Source: Kistimonas asteriae (GTDB lineage Bacteria > Pseudomonadota > Gammaproteobacteria > Pseudomonadales > Endozoicomonadaceae). From it: DNA of 64,000 nt. A model generated the notes under the pieces. It was not told where the DNA came from. It saw only the letters and a list, made by a program, of their open reading frames with translations, and ran no database searches. Numbering within the stretch: position 1 is the first letter of the stretch; every line of letters starts with the position of its first letter. Positions 38,671-47,391 of the stretch are shown here, piece by piece. The stretch covers positions 124,001 to 188,000 of the forward strand of contig NZ_JAEVHF010000006.1 of the NCBI RefSeq assembly GCF_018263925.1, given 5' to 3'. The position numbers and the translations under genes were made by a program.

Positions 38671-39519
38671 CTAATTCTCACCCGCAATCACACGCCCAAT
38701 CCAGTCTGTAAATGAGGCTACCCGGGTATAGACACCAAACATAAAAGGTCTGGCACAACCTGAACCCCAGGAAACAATCCCGGCCTGCACAAAATTATCC
38801 TCATGTTTCACTATCAGCGGTGCACCACTATCCCCCTGACAAGCATCCCTCCCCCCGTCTACATAACCCGCACAAAATTCATAATCGGCAATATCATTAT
38901 CATATGAGAGCTTGCAGTAAGCTTGGGGCACCAGTGGTACTTCAATGGTTTTCAGCGTATCCGGCATGTTGTAATCCCCCTCTCTTGTCATACCCCAGCC
39001 AGAAACAGTCGCTAAAACACCGGGGTATCCCGATTCTTCCATCGCCGCATCGTCTGCAAGCGCCAGGTACGGTACATTTAAAACGGGCTTTTCCAGTCTG
39101 ACCAATGCGATATCCGCTTTATCATCATCAGGGAAATGCACACTCATGGCGCGAGCAGACTTCCCATTGCCCTTACCATAAATTTTTACCGTATTCACCC
39201 GAATATCGATCTCTCCCAGAGATTCCTGGGTATAATTATCGAGACAATGTGCAGCAGTCAGAATCCACTGGGGAGCAATGAGGGAACCACCACAGAAGTG
39301 CTCTCTGCCATCCTGAAAAGACACCTGCCAAGGCTGTTTGCCATGAGCAACATCCCGCCCACCGATAATCCTTAAATATGATGTATCTTTTGGAAAACTG
39401 GCAATGGAAAACTTTGAAAACACCAATAATAAAAACACAGAAAAACACACTGAAACGCCAAAGGACTGCATATATCTCATACTCAACCGTAGAAAAAGCA
39501 TCAGGAAATGACGTAACAA
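38671..39519 (-). CDS. Secreted trypsin-like serine protease (S1), copy B
   Basis: A paralogue of the copy at 33692, sharing the QPWQVS, HFCGGSL-APQW and SGWG regions. A hydrophobic signal (VSVCFSVFLLLVFSKFSIA) precedes a normal trypsin-type activation site, Arg50 before IIGG. Triad residues are His91, Asp136 and Ser231, with Asp225 for Lys/Arg specificity. The usual GDSGGP reads GDSGAP, replacing the second Gly after the nucleophile with Ala. The true start may be Met14 or Met17, nearer the signal core. It converges on the ankyrin gene with a 17-base gap. Confidence 0.92.
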   Translation of the reverse strand: MLRHFLMLFLRLSMRYMQSFGVSVCFSVFLLLVFSKFSIASFPKDTSYLRIIGGRDVAHGKQPWQVSFQDGREHFCGGSLIAPQWILTAAHCLDNYTQESLGEIDIRVNTVKIYGKGNGKSARAMSVHFPDDDKADIALVRLEKPVLNVPYLALADDAAMEESGYPGVLATVSGWGMTREGDYNMPDTLKTIEVPLVPQAYCKLSYDNDIADYEFCAGYVDGGRDACQGDSGAPLIVKHEDNFVQAGIVSWGSGCARPFMFGVYTRVASFTDWIGRVIAGEN

Positions 39520-39707
39520 GAAAGATAAATCAGATTAACAACAAAGCAACCTCTTATAGACAAATCAGAGCAATTAATGAGCTAATGAAAACCATTTCCC
39601 CAAGAAACGGAAACACTCAGTTACACATCAGAAAAAACAAATAACAACTACTGTCGTTGAAACCTGCAAATACTCTATTTTATTTTTTTCAAATGCAATA
39701 TTTCGTT

Positions 39708-39998
39708 TCATTCCATAGTTATGGTCGAATTCAGTATTTCATCCATTGAATACTGACTCATAATCAACGCTTCTTTCCGCTGACGTGATAACTTCTTGAC
39801 CCTTATTTCAAGCTTCAGTGCCTCGTGTCGACCCTGCACTGGATACTGATACACCAGCTCAAGCGGCCCACGGCCTCGAAGATAACGGGCACCTTTACCC
39901 GCCGAATGCTCACGAAAACGGCGCGCTACGTCTGTTGTTATCCCTGTATAAAGTGTGCCTTTTGCACAGCGAATCATATAGAGATGCCATTCAGCCAT
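39708..39998 (-). CDS. GIY-YIG nuclease domain protein (YhbQ/UPF0213 type)
   Basis: A single-domain protein of 96 residues from ATG 39998 ([11 protein letters not shown]). The GIY-YIG core is LYMIRC...[38 protein letters not shown], with the Tyr, Arg and the later Glu ([18 protein letters not shown]) of the family. YhbQ-like proteins are small predicted structure-selective endonucleases. An upstream start at 40037 is possible. Standing alone, it gives no hint of a mobile element. Confidence 0.88.
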   Translation of the reverse strand: MAEWHLYMIRCAKGTLYTGITTDVARRFREHSAGKGARYLRGRGPLELVYQYPVQGRHEALKLEIRVKKLSRQRKEALIMSQYSMDEILNSTITME

Positions 39999-40156
39999 GG
40001 AGGTGCAGTCCCTTCTCACCACAAACGATTGCGTCAATTACCAACATGACCCGGAACCTGCGACTGATATGCTTGAGCCACACCTCCGGCCATGCGTCGG
40101 TGTGAGAACTGTATCATCGTCAGGCTAACAGTGACTACCGGAACCTGGAGAAAACC

Positions 40157-40540
40157 ATGAAGAGATTCCGTGTTTACTACCACCCCGCCCATGGCCACGA
40201 AGCGGTTAAACAGGGGTTCTCCTGGCCGGCGCTGTTCTTTGGTGTCTTCTGGACCCTGTTCAAACGACTCTGGAATGTGGCCGCAATACTGTTCGCCATA
40301 CAGCTGATCCTGCACATGCTGGATCTCCAGGTTCAGCACTCTGGGAGCCTACCGATGGCCCTCCTGATTCTGGCGGGTTCTCTTACCGTGTGGTTATTAC
40401 CGGCTTTCAAAGGTAATCACTGGCGGGAAAAAACGCTGCAACGAAAAGGCTACAGCCTGGTCAGCGAACTGGACGCACCATCCGCCCGTGAGGCGATTAT
40501 GCGTTGTGATCAGGATTATCATGGGCAAATGATTGTGTAG
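40157..40540 (+). CDS. DUF2628 membrane protein
   Basis: A 127-residue protein with the DUF2628 opening pattern: KRFRVYYHPAHGHEAVKQGFSWPALFFGVFWTLFKRLWNVA, followed by two further hydrophobic segments (ILFAIQLILHML, MALLILAGSLTVWLLPAF) and a soluble tail. NHWREKTLQRKGY is typical of the family. It is probably an inner-membrane protein; function unknown. Confidence 0.78.
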   Translation: MKRFRVYYHPAHGHEAVKQGFSWPALFFGVFWTLFKRLWNVAAILFAIQLILHMLDLQVQHSGSLPMALLILAGSLTVWLLPAFKGNHWREKTLQRKGYSLVSELDAPSAREAIMRCDQDYHGQMIV

Positions 40541-40554
40541 TTTCAAACAATAAC

Positions 40555-40578
40555 AACACGTCCAAAGCGCGACGTGTT
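40555..40578 (+). terminator. Hairpin after the DUF2628 gene
   Basis: AACACGTC (40555-40562) and GACGTGTT (40571-40578) pair perfectly around an 8-base loop 15 bases after the stop. The T run is weak. Confidence 0.5.
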
Positions 40579-40604
40579 CTGTATAAGCGTCGCCATGAAA
40601 AATA

Positions 40605-40626
40605 GCTATCTTGTTAGCAAGATAGC
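40605..40626. repeat. Perfect 9-bp inverted repeat with 4-base loop
   Basis: GCTATCTTG (40605-40613) and CAAGATAGC (40618-40626) flank TTAG, about 100 bases upstream of the Fic-like/ankyrin gene. There is no T run, so it could be an operator or a second hairpin in the gap. Confidence 0.6.
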
Positions 40627-40725
40627 CTGACATACATGTAAGACCCAAAATATTTATTTGATCTCCGTTGTCGAATCTCAATAGAGGATTATTGTTCACA
40701 TTTTATTGACTGGAGTAGATTTATC

Positions 40726-42687
40726 ATGGATTCATTTCCAATTATCAAACCACACACGGCCTCCCGAATCCTGATGAAAGGAAAGCCAGAAGCGGAAAAA
40801 ACCCATCCAAACTTAGGCTGCATAGAAACCGATAAGTTTGTTAAAGGGTATGTTCTCAGCAGAAACAACCCAACACCTAAAGAATGTTTATTTCAAAGAA
40901 CAGCCCATGTGACATTTCAAGAAGACTCAATAGAAACAGATTCAAAAGAAACATCCTCAACATTACTATTTCATCAAACAACACATGCACTCAGCAAGCT
41001 TAACCCTGCTAACAGGCAACAATCTCTTTTAACACCGGAAGTGTCTCCTAACCATCGTCTTGGAAACATTATTGAGCAAGCCCATAAGGTATTCCATCTT
41101 TTTGAAGAACTCACCACTACTATTCTCGACCAAGGTCTTCACACTATACATACCAGTAATACCAGTAGTAGCTTTATGATGTGGCATACTGACAAAGAAG
41201 GCCCAGAGGAAGCTCCTCGTTATTCAAGCCCAATCGTTACCTGCTTTTTAGCTGCACTTTCAAATCTGCTTGAAGAGCATGTATACAAGAAAATCCCCCG
41301 ACATGATGATCGTGAACAATTTTTCAATCTACTGCAGAATGAAATACACAAATCAAATTTAACACAACAACAAAAAGACATATTAAATGAGTTAATTTCA
41401 AATGCCGATCAAACTGACAGAGTGCTTTTCAACCTTTCCTGTTTCCCTCAAGCTACTGCCGTAGTCGAACATCATCATGATGAATTTTGTCCTCTACTTG
41501 TTGATGACCAACATACAATATTCAGTCGCCATGCAAATGACAATTCACCTTATCATCTAATAAAAATGGCGAACGCCTTTGAGTATGCGTTAAAAGCTGA
41601 TTTATCTTCCGGGCTACAGGTACATCATCTGCGTGATATTATGGTTAAATTAGGTTTTTCTGCAGACTTTACCAAACCCTCCACAGAAACTTTTGTTCTG
41701 AGAGAAGGACATTTTTCAACACAATCTCTTAGTACCTTATTGAATAGAGCAGTATTCGTCACCAATACCCGGGCTCATACTGAAAAATGCATTAATTTTA
41801 TAAGAAACAATATAACAACTGAAGTTGCGATATTAGCCTCTTCAGATAATGCGTCTTATCTGGAAGCTCAACCTGAAATCAACTGCCAGGCAAGCTTTAA
41901 GTTTTCTGACAAGACAACTGAGCTGACACTAAAGCGTATGATACCAGTGAACAATATACTCGAAAGACTCCAAACAATACTTGAAGAGTTTAATAAAGCG
42001 GCAATGCGTAACAAAAGAAACCCTGAGCAATTAAGAAGACTCGTTATAAAGACAACAGGTAGCATTTTATCATTACAGCCATTCCCTTCAGGAAATAGAG
42101 AGTTAGCAATCATTTTATACACCCTACTCTGCAGGCAAACAGGCATAAGACATGCTAGATTACCAATCTCTCATTATCTTTTGTTACCAGAGAGCGAACT
42201 TGAAAAGCTTGAGTCGGCGATGTTACTCAATCCAACAACAGCTCAGCCTTATATAAATACCCAAAACCCACTTACTCCCTTTATAAAATCAGGTAACCCA
42301 AGAATGTTAAGAGCATTATTAGATAACGGGCTTTCACATTTGGTTAATACCATGCATGATAACACCATACCATTGATGTACGCTTCTCAAAGAGACAATG
42401 TTGATATGATACGTTTGCTTATTGAGCATGGTGCAGATGTAAATCGTCCAATACATGAAACTGTCAGAAGAAATACTGAGGATAAAACTGTTCTACAAGA
42501 AGCGTGCCGTCAAAGGACTAGTTTCGAACAAATTGAATTACTTATCAGATCTGGCGCCGAAATAGGTAATGCTTTTGTTGAGTTGAGACAGTACCAAAAT
42601 CGCCTGACAAATCCTCAACATAGGAGATCTCTGGAACATTACATTCAAAACATGAGCAATGAGATCAGACCTTCATCGATCAGCTAA
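40726..42687 (+). CDS. Fic-like domain (degenerate motif) fused to ankyrin repeats, candidate effector
   Basis: A 653-residue A+T-rich gene. The N-terminal 330 residues are unassigned and mostly helical. Residues about 400-490 follow the Fic layout: a helix EEFNKAAMRNKRNPEQLRRL, then LSLQPFPSGNRELAIILYT, then LLCRQTGIRHARLPIS. The Fic core HPFx(D/E)GN(G/K)R aligns with QPFPSGNRE at 451-459, so the catalytic His is Gln451 and the second Gly is missing. Ankyrin repeats follow at about 510-620 (NTIPLMYASQRDNVDMIRLLIEHGADVN; KTVLQEACRQRTSFEQIELLIRSGAEIG). Fic plus ankyrin is the architecture of Legionella AnkX. Without the His, AMP or phosphocholine transfer is doubtful. No signal peptide is seen. 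Its TAA overlaps the stop of the convergent kinase gene. Confidence 0.6.
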   Translation: MDSFPIIKPHTASRILMKGKPEAEKTHPNLGCIETDKFVKGYVLSRNNPTPKECLFQRTAHVTFQEDSIETDSKETSSTLLFHQTTHALSKLNPANRQQSLLTPEVSPNHRLGNIIEQAHKVFHLFEELTTTILDQGLHTIHTSNTSSSFMMWHTDKEGPEEAPRYSSPIVTCFLAALSNLLEEHVYKKIPRHDDREQFFNLLQNEIHKSNLTQQQKDILNELISNADQTDRVLFNLSCFPQATAVVEHHHDEFCPLLVDDQHTIFSRHANDNSPYHLIKMANAFEYALKADLSSGLQVHHLRDIMVKLGFSADFTKPSTETFVLREGHFSTQSLSTLLNRAVFVTNTRAHTEKCINFIRNNITTEVAILASSDNASYLEAQPEINCQASFKFSDKTTELTLKRMIPVNNILERLQTILEEFNKAAMRNKRNPEQLRRLVIKTTGSILSLQPFPSGNRELAIILYTLLCRQTGIRHARLPISHYLLLPESELEKLESAMLLNPTTAQPYINTQNPLTPFIKSGNPRMLRALLDNGLSHLVNTMHDNTIPLMYASQRDNVDMIRLLIEHGADVNRPIHETVRRNTEDKTVLQEACRQRTSFEQIELLIRSGAEIGNAFVELRQYQNRLTNPQHRRSLEHYIQNMSNEIRPSSIS

Positions 42688-44810
42688 TTTCTGGAGTATT
42701 TTTGCCTAAAAGTCATAGTAAACAACACACCCGATGCATCTGGACGGTTATGCCCTGATGCATTTCCTTTATGAAATTCCATGACCAACCGAACAATATA
42801 GAGTCCTAGCCCTAAATGTAAGGAGAGGCGTTCACTTCTATCTTGCTGCTGTCGATTATCTCTATGAGTGTTTGATCCATCACGAACAGACACCATGGAA
42901 TCAAACAACCGCCCCGCCATCGCTTCAGGTAACAGCGGTCCATCATTTTCTACATCGATGCACACAGTATTGCGTTCATGGCGCAGCCGAATCAGGATAG
43001 TGCCATCTGAGTGGCAGAAATCCACCGCATTGCTGACCAGTTTGTCCAGCGCCTGAACCACCAGTTCAGGCGCCACCTCGCAATAAACGACAGTGTCTGG
43101 CAATTCAATCTGCAATATTGCATCAGGATAAATGCCGCGGTATGCCTCACTCAATTCTTCCAGCATCTGCCGTATATCAACGGTTTCTTTCTCGGCATTG
43201 CTGATGCCAGCTTCTAGCCGGGTCGCCTCATTGATGGCCGTCAGTATCGCACTGAGGCGCGCGGCGCCCTGCTCAGCCCGACGCAGATAGACACCAGCCT
43301 GCTCACCCAACGGTTCATGGGACAGGTTATCCAGCGATGAACGCAGCACAGCCAGTGGTGTACGCAATTCATGGGAAAGTTTGCTTCCCAGCGAACGCAA
43401 ATAATCGGTATGTTCCCGCAAACGTCCCAGCAGTCGCTCAAAACTACGCGACAACTGACCTATTTCATCCGACATATGGCTGGCAGGAAAATCATCCCGC
43501 ACCCGCCCATCAACGCCAAAAGCCTGCTCAGCTGCTCGGTTCAAACGCTGAATACGCAGCGAGAGCCAGCCCGCATAACCCAAAAGCCCGACAACCGTCA
43601 CCAGCATCGTCAGAAAACTGAGGGAAAAGAGCCGGTTGAACGCACGTCCGGCGAGTAACATGGCTTTTTCGCTGCCCTGTTCGGCCACCAGTGCACCGCC
43701 AATGACACCATCCCGGTACAACGGCCATGCTACCACCAGCCTGAGCACGCCATCATCCCGTACCCATTGGCTGGCGGGGCGTCCGGCCAGTGCATCGTTC
43801 ACCACTGCATTAACCCAGCGCCCCTCACTCCAGTGAGAATGATACTGTGGTAGGCCACCATGGCTCAGGATAAGGTTATAAAGCCATTCGAGCAGCCAGA
43901 ACATCTCCGGTTCATGCTGCGCGTCATCCTGTTGCGCGCTTTCTTCCACACCGGCCAGCAGCCATCCGGCATTGTTGATAACACCCAGCCTGACACCCGG
44001 TTTCAGAAACGCAGACAACGCCTCACGCAGTTGCAGGTCCGGTGTAATCAGCGGGCCAGTCCATTGAACAGCCGGTGCGACCGTGCCTGTCCATTGTTCC
44101 GACACGCTGCCATCAGCTGTTTGCGCGGCATCAATCACAGAAAAGCCCAGCCCAGCCCTGGCCATGAGCAATGGCATTGCCAGCTCCAGCTGATAACCGG
44201 TCGGTGTATCACGCCAGACGCCACGGATCAGGTTTTCCCGCTGCACTCGGTCACGTCCATTCACTCTCCGAACATAACGCGCCAGTACCGGACCGGGTGC
44301 TTCCGTTGCGATGGTATAAGTGACAACCTGACCGTTTTCATCATGCAGTTTCAGCAGGAGACGATCGCCGTTATTCAGGGAAGGCAGGGACGGGTTGTGA
44401 TAGACAATATTTTCATCTGTCACTTTCCAGAACAGATAGAGGGTTTCATCATTCGTAGCAGCTTTGAAGTTGACCTCAGGACCGAAGGAGGTATTCCTCT
44501 CAGAAGGACTCTCAACCCGTTGCCCCGTTATTCCCTGCGCCAGCCAATCTTCATCATAACCATCCAGCATTAGCGGACTCTCCAGCCGCCAGGCATAGAC
44601 GTGATGGTCAATCGGTGCCGTCACCAGCTCTGGTATCTGCTGGCGGACTTCAAGGCTGGTCGCGATCGTCTGCAGTGACGCTTCAAGCACCTGCGCCTGC
44701 GCATCCCGCAGGCTGGCTTCCATATCCCGCACAGACTGGACACCCGCCCAGGGCAATACCAGCACCAGCAGGCTGACCAGCATCAGCTGACGACTGAGTT
44801 TCACCGGCAA
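42684..44810 (-). CDS. Sensor histidine kinase resembling PdsS of the proteobacterial dedicated sortase system
   Basis: A 708-residue inner-membrane kinase: first membrane segment at 8-24, a large sensory region (25-390) with a carbohydrate-binding-like beta domain (LDGYDEDWLAQG, LYLFWKVTDENIVYHNP), second membrane segment at about 393-415, HAMP, HisKA with His480 in LGSKLSHELRTPLAVLRSSLDN, and a HATPase domain whose D-box is slightly divergent (ENDGPLLPEAMAGRLFDSMVS). This layout and the partner regulator match what is known of PdsS, which accompanies sortase-target systems in marine proteobacteria. No sortase is in the window, so the role here is uncertain. It lies 27 bases after the regulator gene. 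Confidence 0.75.
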   Translation of the reverse strand: MPVKLSRQLMLVSLLVLVLPWAGVQSVRDMEASLRDAQAQVLEASLQTIATSLEVRQQIPELVTAPIDHHVYAWRLESPLMLDGYDEDWLAQGITGQRVESPSERNTSFGPEVNFKAATNDETLYLFWKVTDENIVYHNPSLPSLNNGDRLLLKLHDENGQVVTYTIATEAPGPVLARYVRRVNGRDRVQRENLIRGVWRDTPTGYQLELAMPLLMARAGLGFSVIDAAQTADGSVSEQWTGTVAPAVQWTGPLITPDLQLREALSAFLKPGVRLGVINNAGWLLAGVEESAQQDDAQHEPEMFWLLEWLYNLILSHGGLPQYHSHWSEGRWVNAVVNDALAGRPASQWVRDDGVLRLVVAWPLYRDGVIGGALVAEQGSEKAMLLAGRAFNRLFSLSFLTMLVTVVGLLGYAGWLSLRIQRLNRAAEQAFGVDGRVRDDFPASHMSDEIGQLSRSFERLLGRLREHTDYLRSLGSKLSHELRTPLAVLRSSLDNLSHEPLGEQAGVYLRRAEQGAARLSAILTAINEATRLEAGISNAEKETVDIRQMLEELSEAYRGIYPDAILQIELPDTVVYCEVAPELVVQALDKLVSNAVDFCHSDGTILIRLRHERNTVCIDVENDGPLLPEAMAGRLFDSMVSVRDGSNTHRDNRQQQDRSERLSLHLGLGLYIVRLVMEFHKGNASGHNRPDASGVLFTMTFRQKYSRN

Positions 44811-44837
44811 TCCAACCCTGCTGACGGCAGCATCCGA

Positions 44838-45530
44838 TCAGGCCACCTTCCAGCGATAGCCCATGCCATACGCCGTTTCAATGGCCGTAAACCCGGTATC
44901 CACTGACTGGAATTTCTTGCGAATCCGTTTGACATGGGAGGTGATGGTATTGTCGTCCAGCACCACCCGGGCAGCATCCATCAATTGCTGACGGTTTTTG
45001 ACATGACCGGGATGCTGGGCCAGGGCATGCACCATCCAGAATTCCGTCACGGTGAGAGGAATCTCGGCATCAGCCCAGCTGGCCGTAAGGCAATCCATAT
45101 CCAGCGCCAGCTTGCCCCGCTCCAGTTTATCCGGCTCGCGGTGCGGCTGCTGTAAGGCATCGACCCGACGGAAAAGGGCATTCACCCGGGCCAGTACATG
45201 GGCAATGCTGATGTCCTTGGTCAGGTAATCATCGGCACCCAGGCGCAGGCCGGAAATCACGTCCAGCTCATCATCCCGGGCCGTCAGGAAAACAATGGGC
45301 AACGTCGGCGCCAGGCTGCGCAGCTCCCGGCAAAGCGCAAAGCCCCCTTCCACATCGTCGCCCAGGCCCACATCAATGACGGCCAGATCCGGCAGCGTCT
45401 GGCAAAAGGCCGCCATCGCCGCAGGCCGGTTATCATAGAGGCTGACCTGAAACCCCTGCCGCTGGAAGGCATCCCGATAGTTCTCGGCAATCGCAGGTTC
45501 ATCTTCGACAATGGCTATGTGGCGGACCAT
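44838..45530 (-). CDS. Response regulator resembling PdsR
   Basis: An OmpR-type regulator of 230 residues. The receiver has the acidic pair at 10-11, phospho-acceptor Asp53 in LAVIDVGLGDD and the Lys switch in GADDYLTKDIS; the C-terminal winged helix ends NTITSHVKRIRKKFQSVDTG and AYGMGYRWKV. The VGLGDDVEGGFALCRELR stretch is the feature I associate with PdsR-type regulators. It is first in a two-gene unit with the kinase. AGGAATAG precedes the start. Confidence 0.8.
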   Translation of the reverse strand: MVRHIAIVEDEPAIAENYRDAFQRQGFQVSLYDNRPAAMAAFCQTLPDLAVIDVGLGDDVEGGFALCRELRSLAPTLPIVFLTARDDELDVISGLRLGADDYLTKDISIAHVLARVNALFRRVDALQQPHREPDKLERGKLALDMDCLTASWADAEIPLTVTEFWMVHALAQHPGHVKNRQQLMDAARVVLDDNTITSHVKRIRKKFQSVDTGFTAIETAYGMGYRWKVA

Positions 45531-45877
45531 ACACTATTCCTGGCTCCCAAAAATTCCGAAGGCCAAGTATCAGCTATTAGCTCAAAGTCATAAAGCCTGA
45601 AAATATAAATCTATGTAAGGACGCACACTCTAAAGATGCCAAGAAAACTTAAGATCGTCTCTATAATCAGCGTGACCGAGCTGTAGAACAGAACCATCAT
45701 ATACAGCCGATGTATCAAGCACCAACCAAGAAGAGAAACCACCGTTATCATCCACTCCTGTAATGAAAAAGATGGTTTCATTATGAGAAGGCTCCTATTC
45801 AAAGAAAAAGAACATTAAACGAGTGTAGCGTTCTTACCCTTTTAATAGAGATATTTATTTTTGAATTAATCAGAAGG
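45531..45877. other. Intergenic region, no supported gene
   Basis: A 347-base A+T-rich gap between pdsR-like and ankyrin genes. A 63-codon hydrophobic ORF on the minus strand (45611-45802) lacks a ribosome site and is not called. The pdsR-like promoter should lie near 45540-45620. Confidence 0.45.
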
Positions 45878-47083
45878 TTAGAGCTGTTCTAATATTTCAC
45901 TCATTAGATTTTTATCTCTAGGTTGAGCCATCTGAATCGGCGTTCTACCACCGTGATCTTTCATATTAACAACAATTCGACATTGATCAGGAGCTAGTTC
46001 AAGCATTTTCTTAACAACATTTGAATGACCCCATTCAATGGCTGAGTGCAACGGTGTTTTAAATTCAACATCACACGCTACCATGGATGCCAAGCCATCG
46101 CTATTCAACAGCGCTTCAACGTTTGCTCCGATCCCAACCTTAGCTGCTATGTGGCACGGTGTTCTGCCTATTCGTTTATTGACATCTTCTATTGTGAATA
46201 TCCGTCCAAGCCTGCCATCCACATACGCAGCCAGCTCTGTTTGCACTGGAGTTTCTTTTACGCCAAGTACAATGGAACGCGCCTGTTTTTTCTCTTCTTC
46301 ACTAAATCTTTCCAAGTCATATATAGCAAACTTCTCTATAGCCTGGTCCTCTCTCATGCCCTTTGCTACAGCAGACTTAATAGCAATATCTTTTGCTGTA
46401 GCTAATACTCGACTATGGAAATTGCCTCCCATACTTTCCCGCAACGGTGTTGCGTTAGTGGCCAGTCTTGCCATACCTGATTCACTAGAGTAGTGCATCT
46501 TTTCTACATGCTCTTTTAGTGTTTTACTCCCTCTTTGCGTCGTTTGTGCATTAGGCCTTCCGCCCTTGCTCAACAACAAGTTTGTCATCTTACCGCCATC
46601 ATTAATAGCTGCAGCAAGGTGCAACGGCGTAGCATCAAATTCGCTGATATTATAGGCACCTCGACAATCAGGGTTTGCTCCATTCTCTAAAAGAAGCTTC
46701 GCGCACTCATAGTTCTTATATTGGAGAGCTTCCCACAATGCTGTTTGATCGTACTCATTCACTGAATTTACGTTAATATTTCCTGTTAATAGCGCAACCT
46801 CAATCTTTGCAGTGCGCTCTTCATCTTTGAGTGCACTATTGGAAATAATATTATGAATCGTTGAATCTTTGACCGGAATCGAGACCTGACGCTGAGCTCC
46901 CGATACGGAGGGTTGTTGCGCATGCCCAGTTGGTATTCTAGAAAATTTTGCCGCAACTCGAGGACGAGTCGCTATCGTAGCAGTGGAAGTTGTTGAGGTG
47001 GAAGTTGTGGCTGTGGAAGTTGTGGCTGTGGAAGTTGTTGGGGTGGAAGTCGTTGGCGTGGAAGGTTGAGTAACAGATTTCAT
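45878..47083 (-). CDS. Ankyrin-repeat protein with Thr-rich pentapeptide repeat
   Basis: From ATG 47083 (MKSVTQPS, preceded by AGAGGAG) the protein has 401 residues. A low-complexity N-terminus of TPTTS/TATTS pentapeptides comes from a 15-base DNA repeat. Ankyrin repeats follow: YDQTALWEALQYKNYECAKLLLENGANPD, DATPLHLAAAINDGGKMTNLLLSKGGRPN, then a long helical insert (TAKDIAIKSAVAKGMREDQAIEKFAIYDL), then GRTPCHIAAKVGIGANVEALL, FKTPLHSAIEWGHSNVVKKMLELAP and GRTPIQMAQ. The Thr-rich tract could be a flexible linker. No signal peptide. An upstream in-frame extension is hydrophobic but lacks a better start. Candidate host-interaction protein; no function known. Confidence 0.85.
   Translation of the reverse strand: MKSVTQPSTPTTSTPTTSTATTSTATTSTSTTSTATIATRPRVAAKFSRIPTGHAQQPSVSGAQRQVSIPVKDSTIHNIISNSALKDEERTAKIEVALLTGNINVNSVNEYDQTALWEALQYKNYECAKLLLENGANPDCRGAYNISEFDATPLHLAAAINDGGKMTNLLLSKGGRPNAQTTQRGSKTLKEHVEKMHYSSESGMARLATNATPLRESMGGNFHSRVLATAKDIAIKSAVAKGMREDQAIEKFAIYDLERFSEEEKKQARSIVLGVKETPVQTELAAYVDGRLGRIFTIEDVNKRIGRTPCHIAAKVGIGANVEALLNSDGLASMVACDVEFKTPLHSAIEWGHSNVVKKMLELAPDQCRIVVNMKDHGGRTPIQMAQPRDKNLMSEILEQL
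46983..47066 (-). repeat. 15-base tandem repeat encoding (T/A/S)xTTS units
   Basis: Six near-identical 15-base units beginning at 46983, 46998, 47013, 47028, 47043 and 47058 encode Thr-rich pentapeptides. Period 15 keeps the frame, so the tract can vary in copy number. Confidence 0.9.
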
Positions 47084-47391
47084 AATGATCTCCTCTATTA
47101 AAACAATCTGATGTAAGAGTCTTGAACTCTTAATTATTCCGACCAGAAAATCACACAAAAATTCCATGATTTTACTAAGTAATGTCACTACTGTTAACAA
47201 AAGTGTTAAAAGTATCAATATTGGTTAGAAAGTAGTGTGGAGGTTTAGCTAATCACTAGACAAACAACTTCACACGATCGCTATTTAACGAATATCGTGA
47301 TTAGCCGTAAATTAACCGCCTACCGTTTTTCTATAGATCTATAACAGAAACTTGTTTTGGCAGCCCACGAGTGAGAGTAGCAAAGCAAAAC
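47084..47391. other. Intergenic region, no supported gene
   Basis: A 308-base A+T-rich gap upstream of the ankyrin gene and downstream of the EamA gene. It contains AAGAGT/ACTCTT and CACGAT/ATCGTG inverted repeats but no clear terminator or ORF. The ankyrin promoter is presumably here. Confidence 0.45.

Noticed and set aside
42684..45530. Kinase/regulator pair considered as a second PhoR/PhoB
   Set aside because: The sensory region is large and periplasmic, with no PAS domain, and the receiver differs; the true phoBR pair with a Pho box is at 29.8-31.9 kb.
45611..45802. 63-residue hydrophobic ORF in the gap after the regulator gene
   Set aside because: A+T-rich gap sequence, no ribosome site, no neighbour logic. 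Could be real but cannot be supported.
46983..47066. Repeat array considered as CRISPR
   Set aside because: Units are contiguous 15-mers without spacers and lie inside a reading frame; no cas genes are near.
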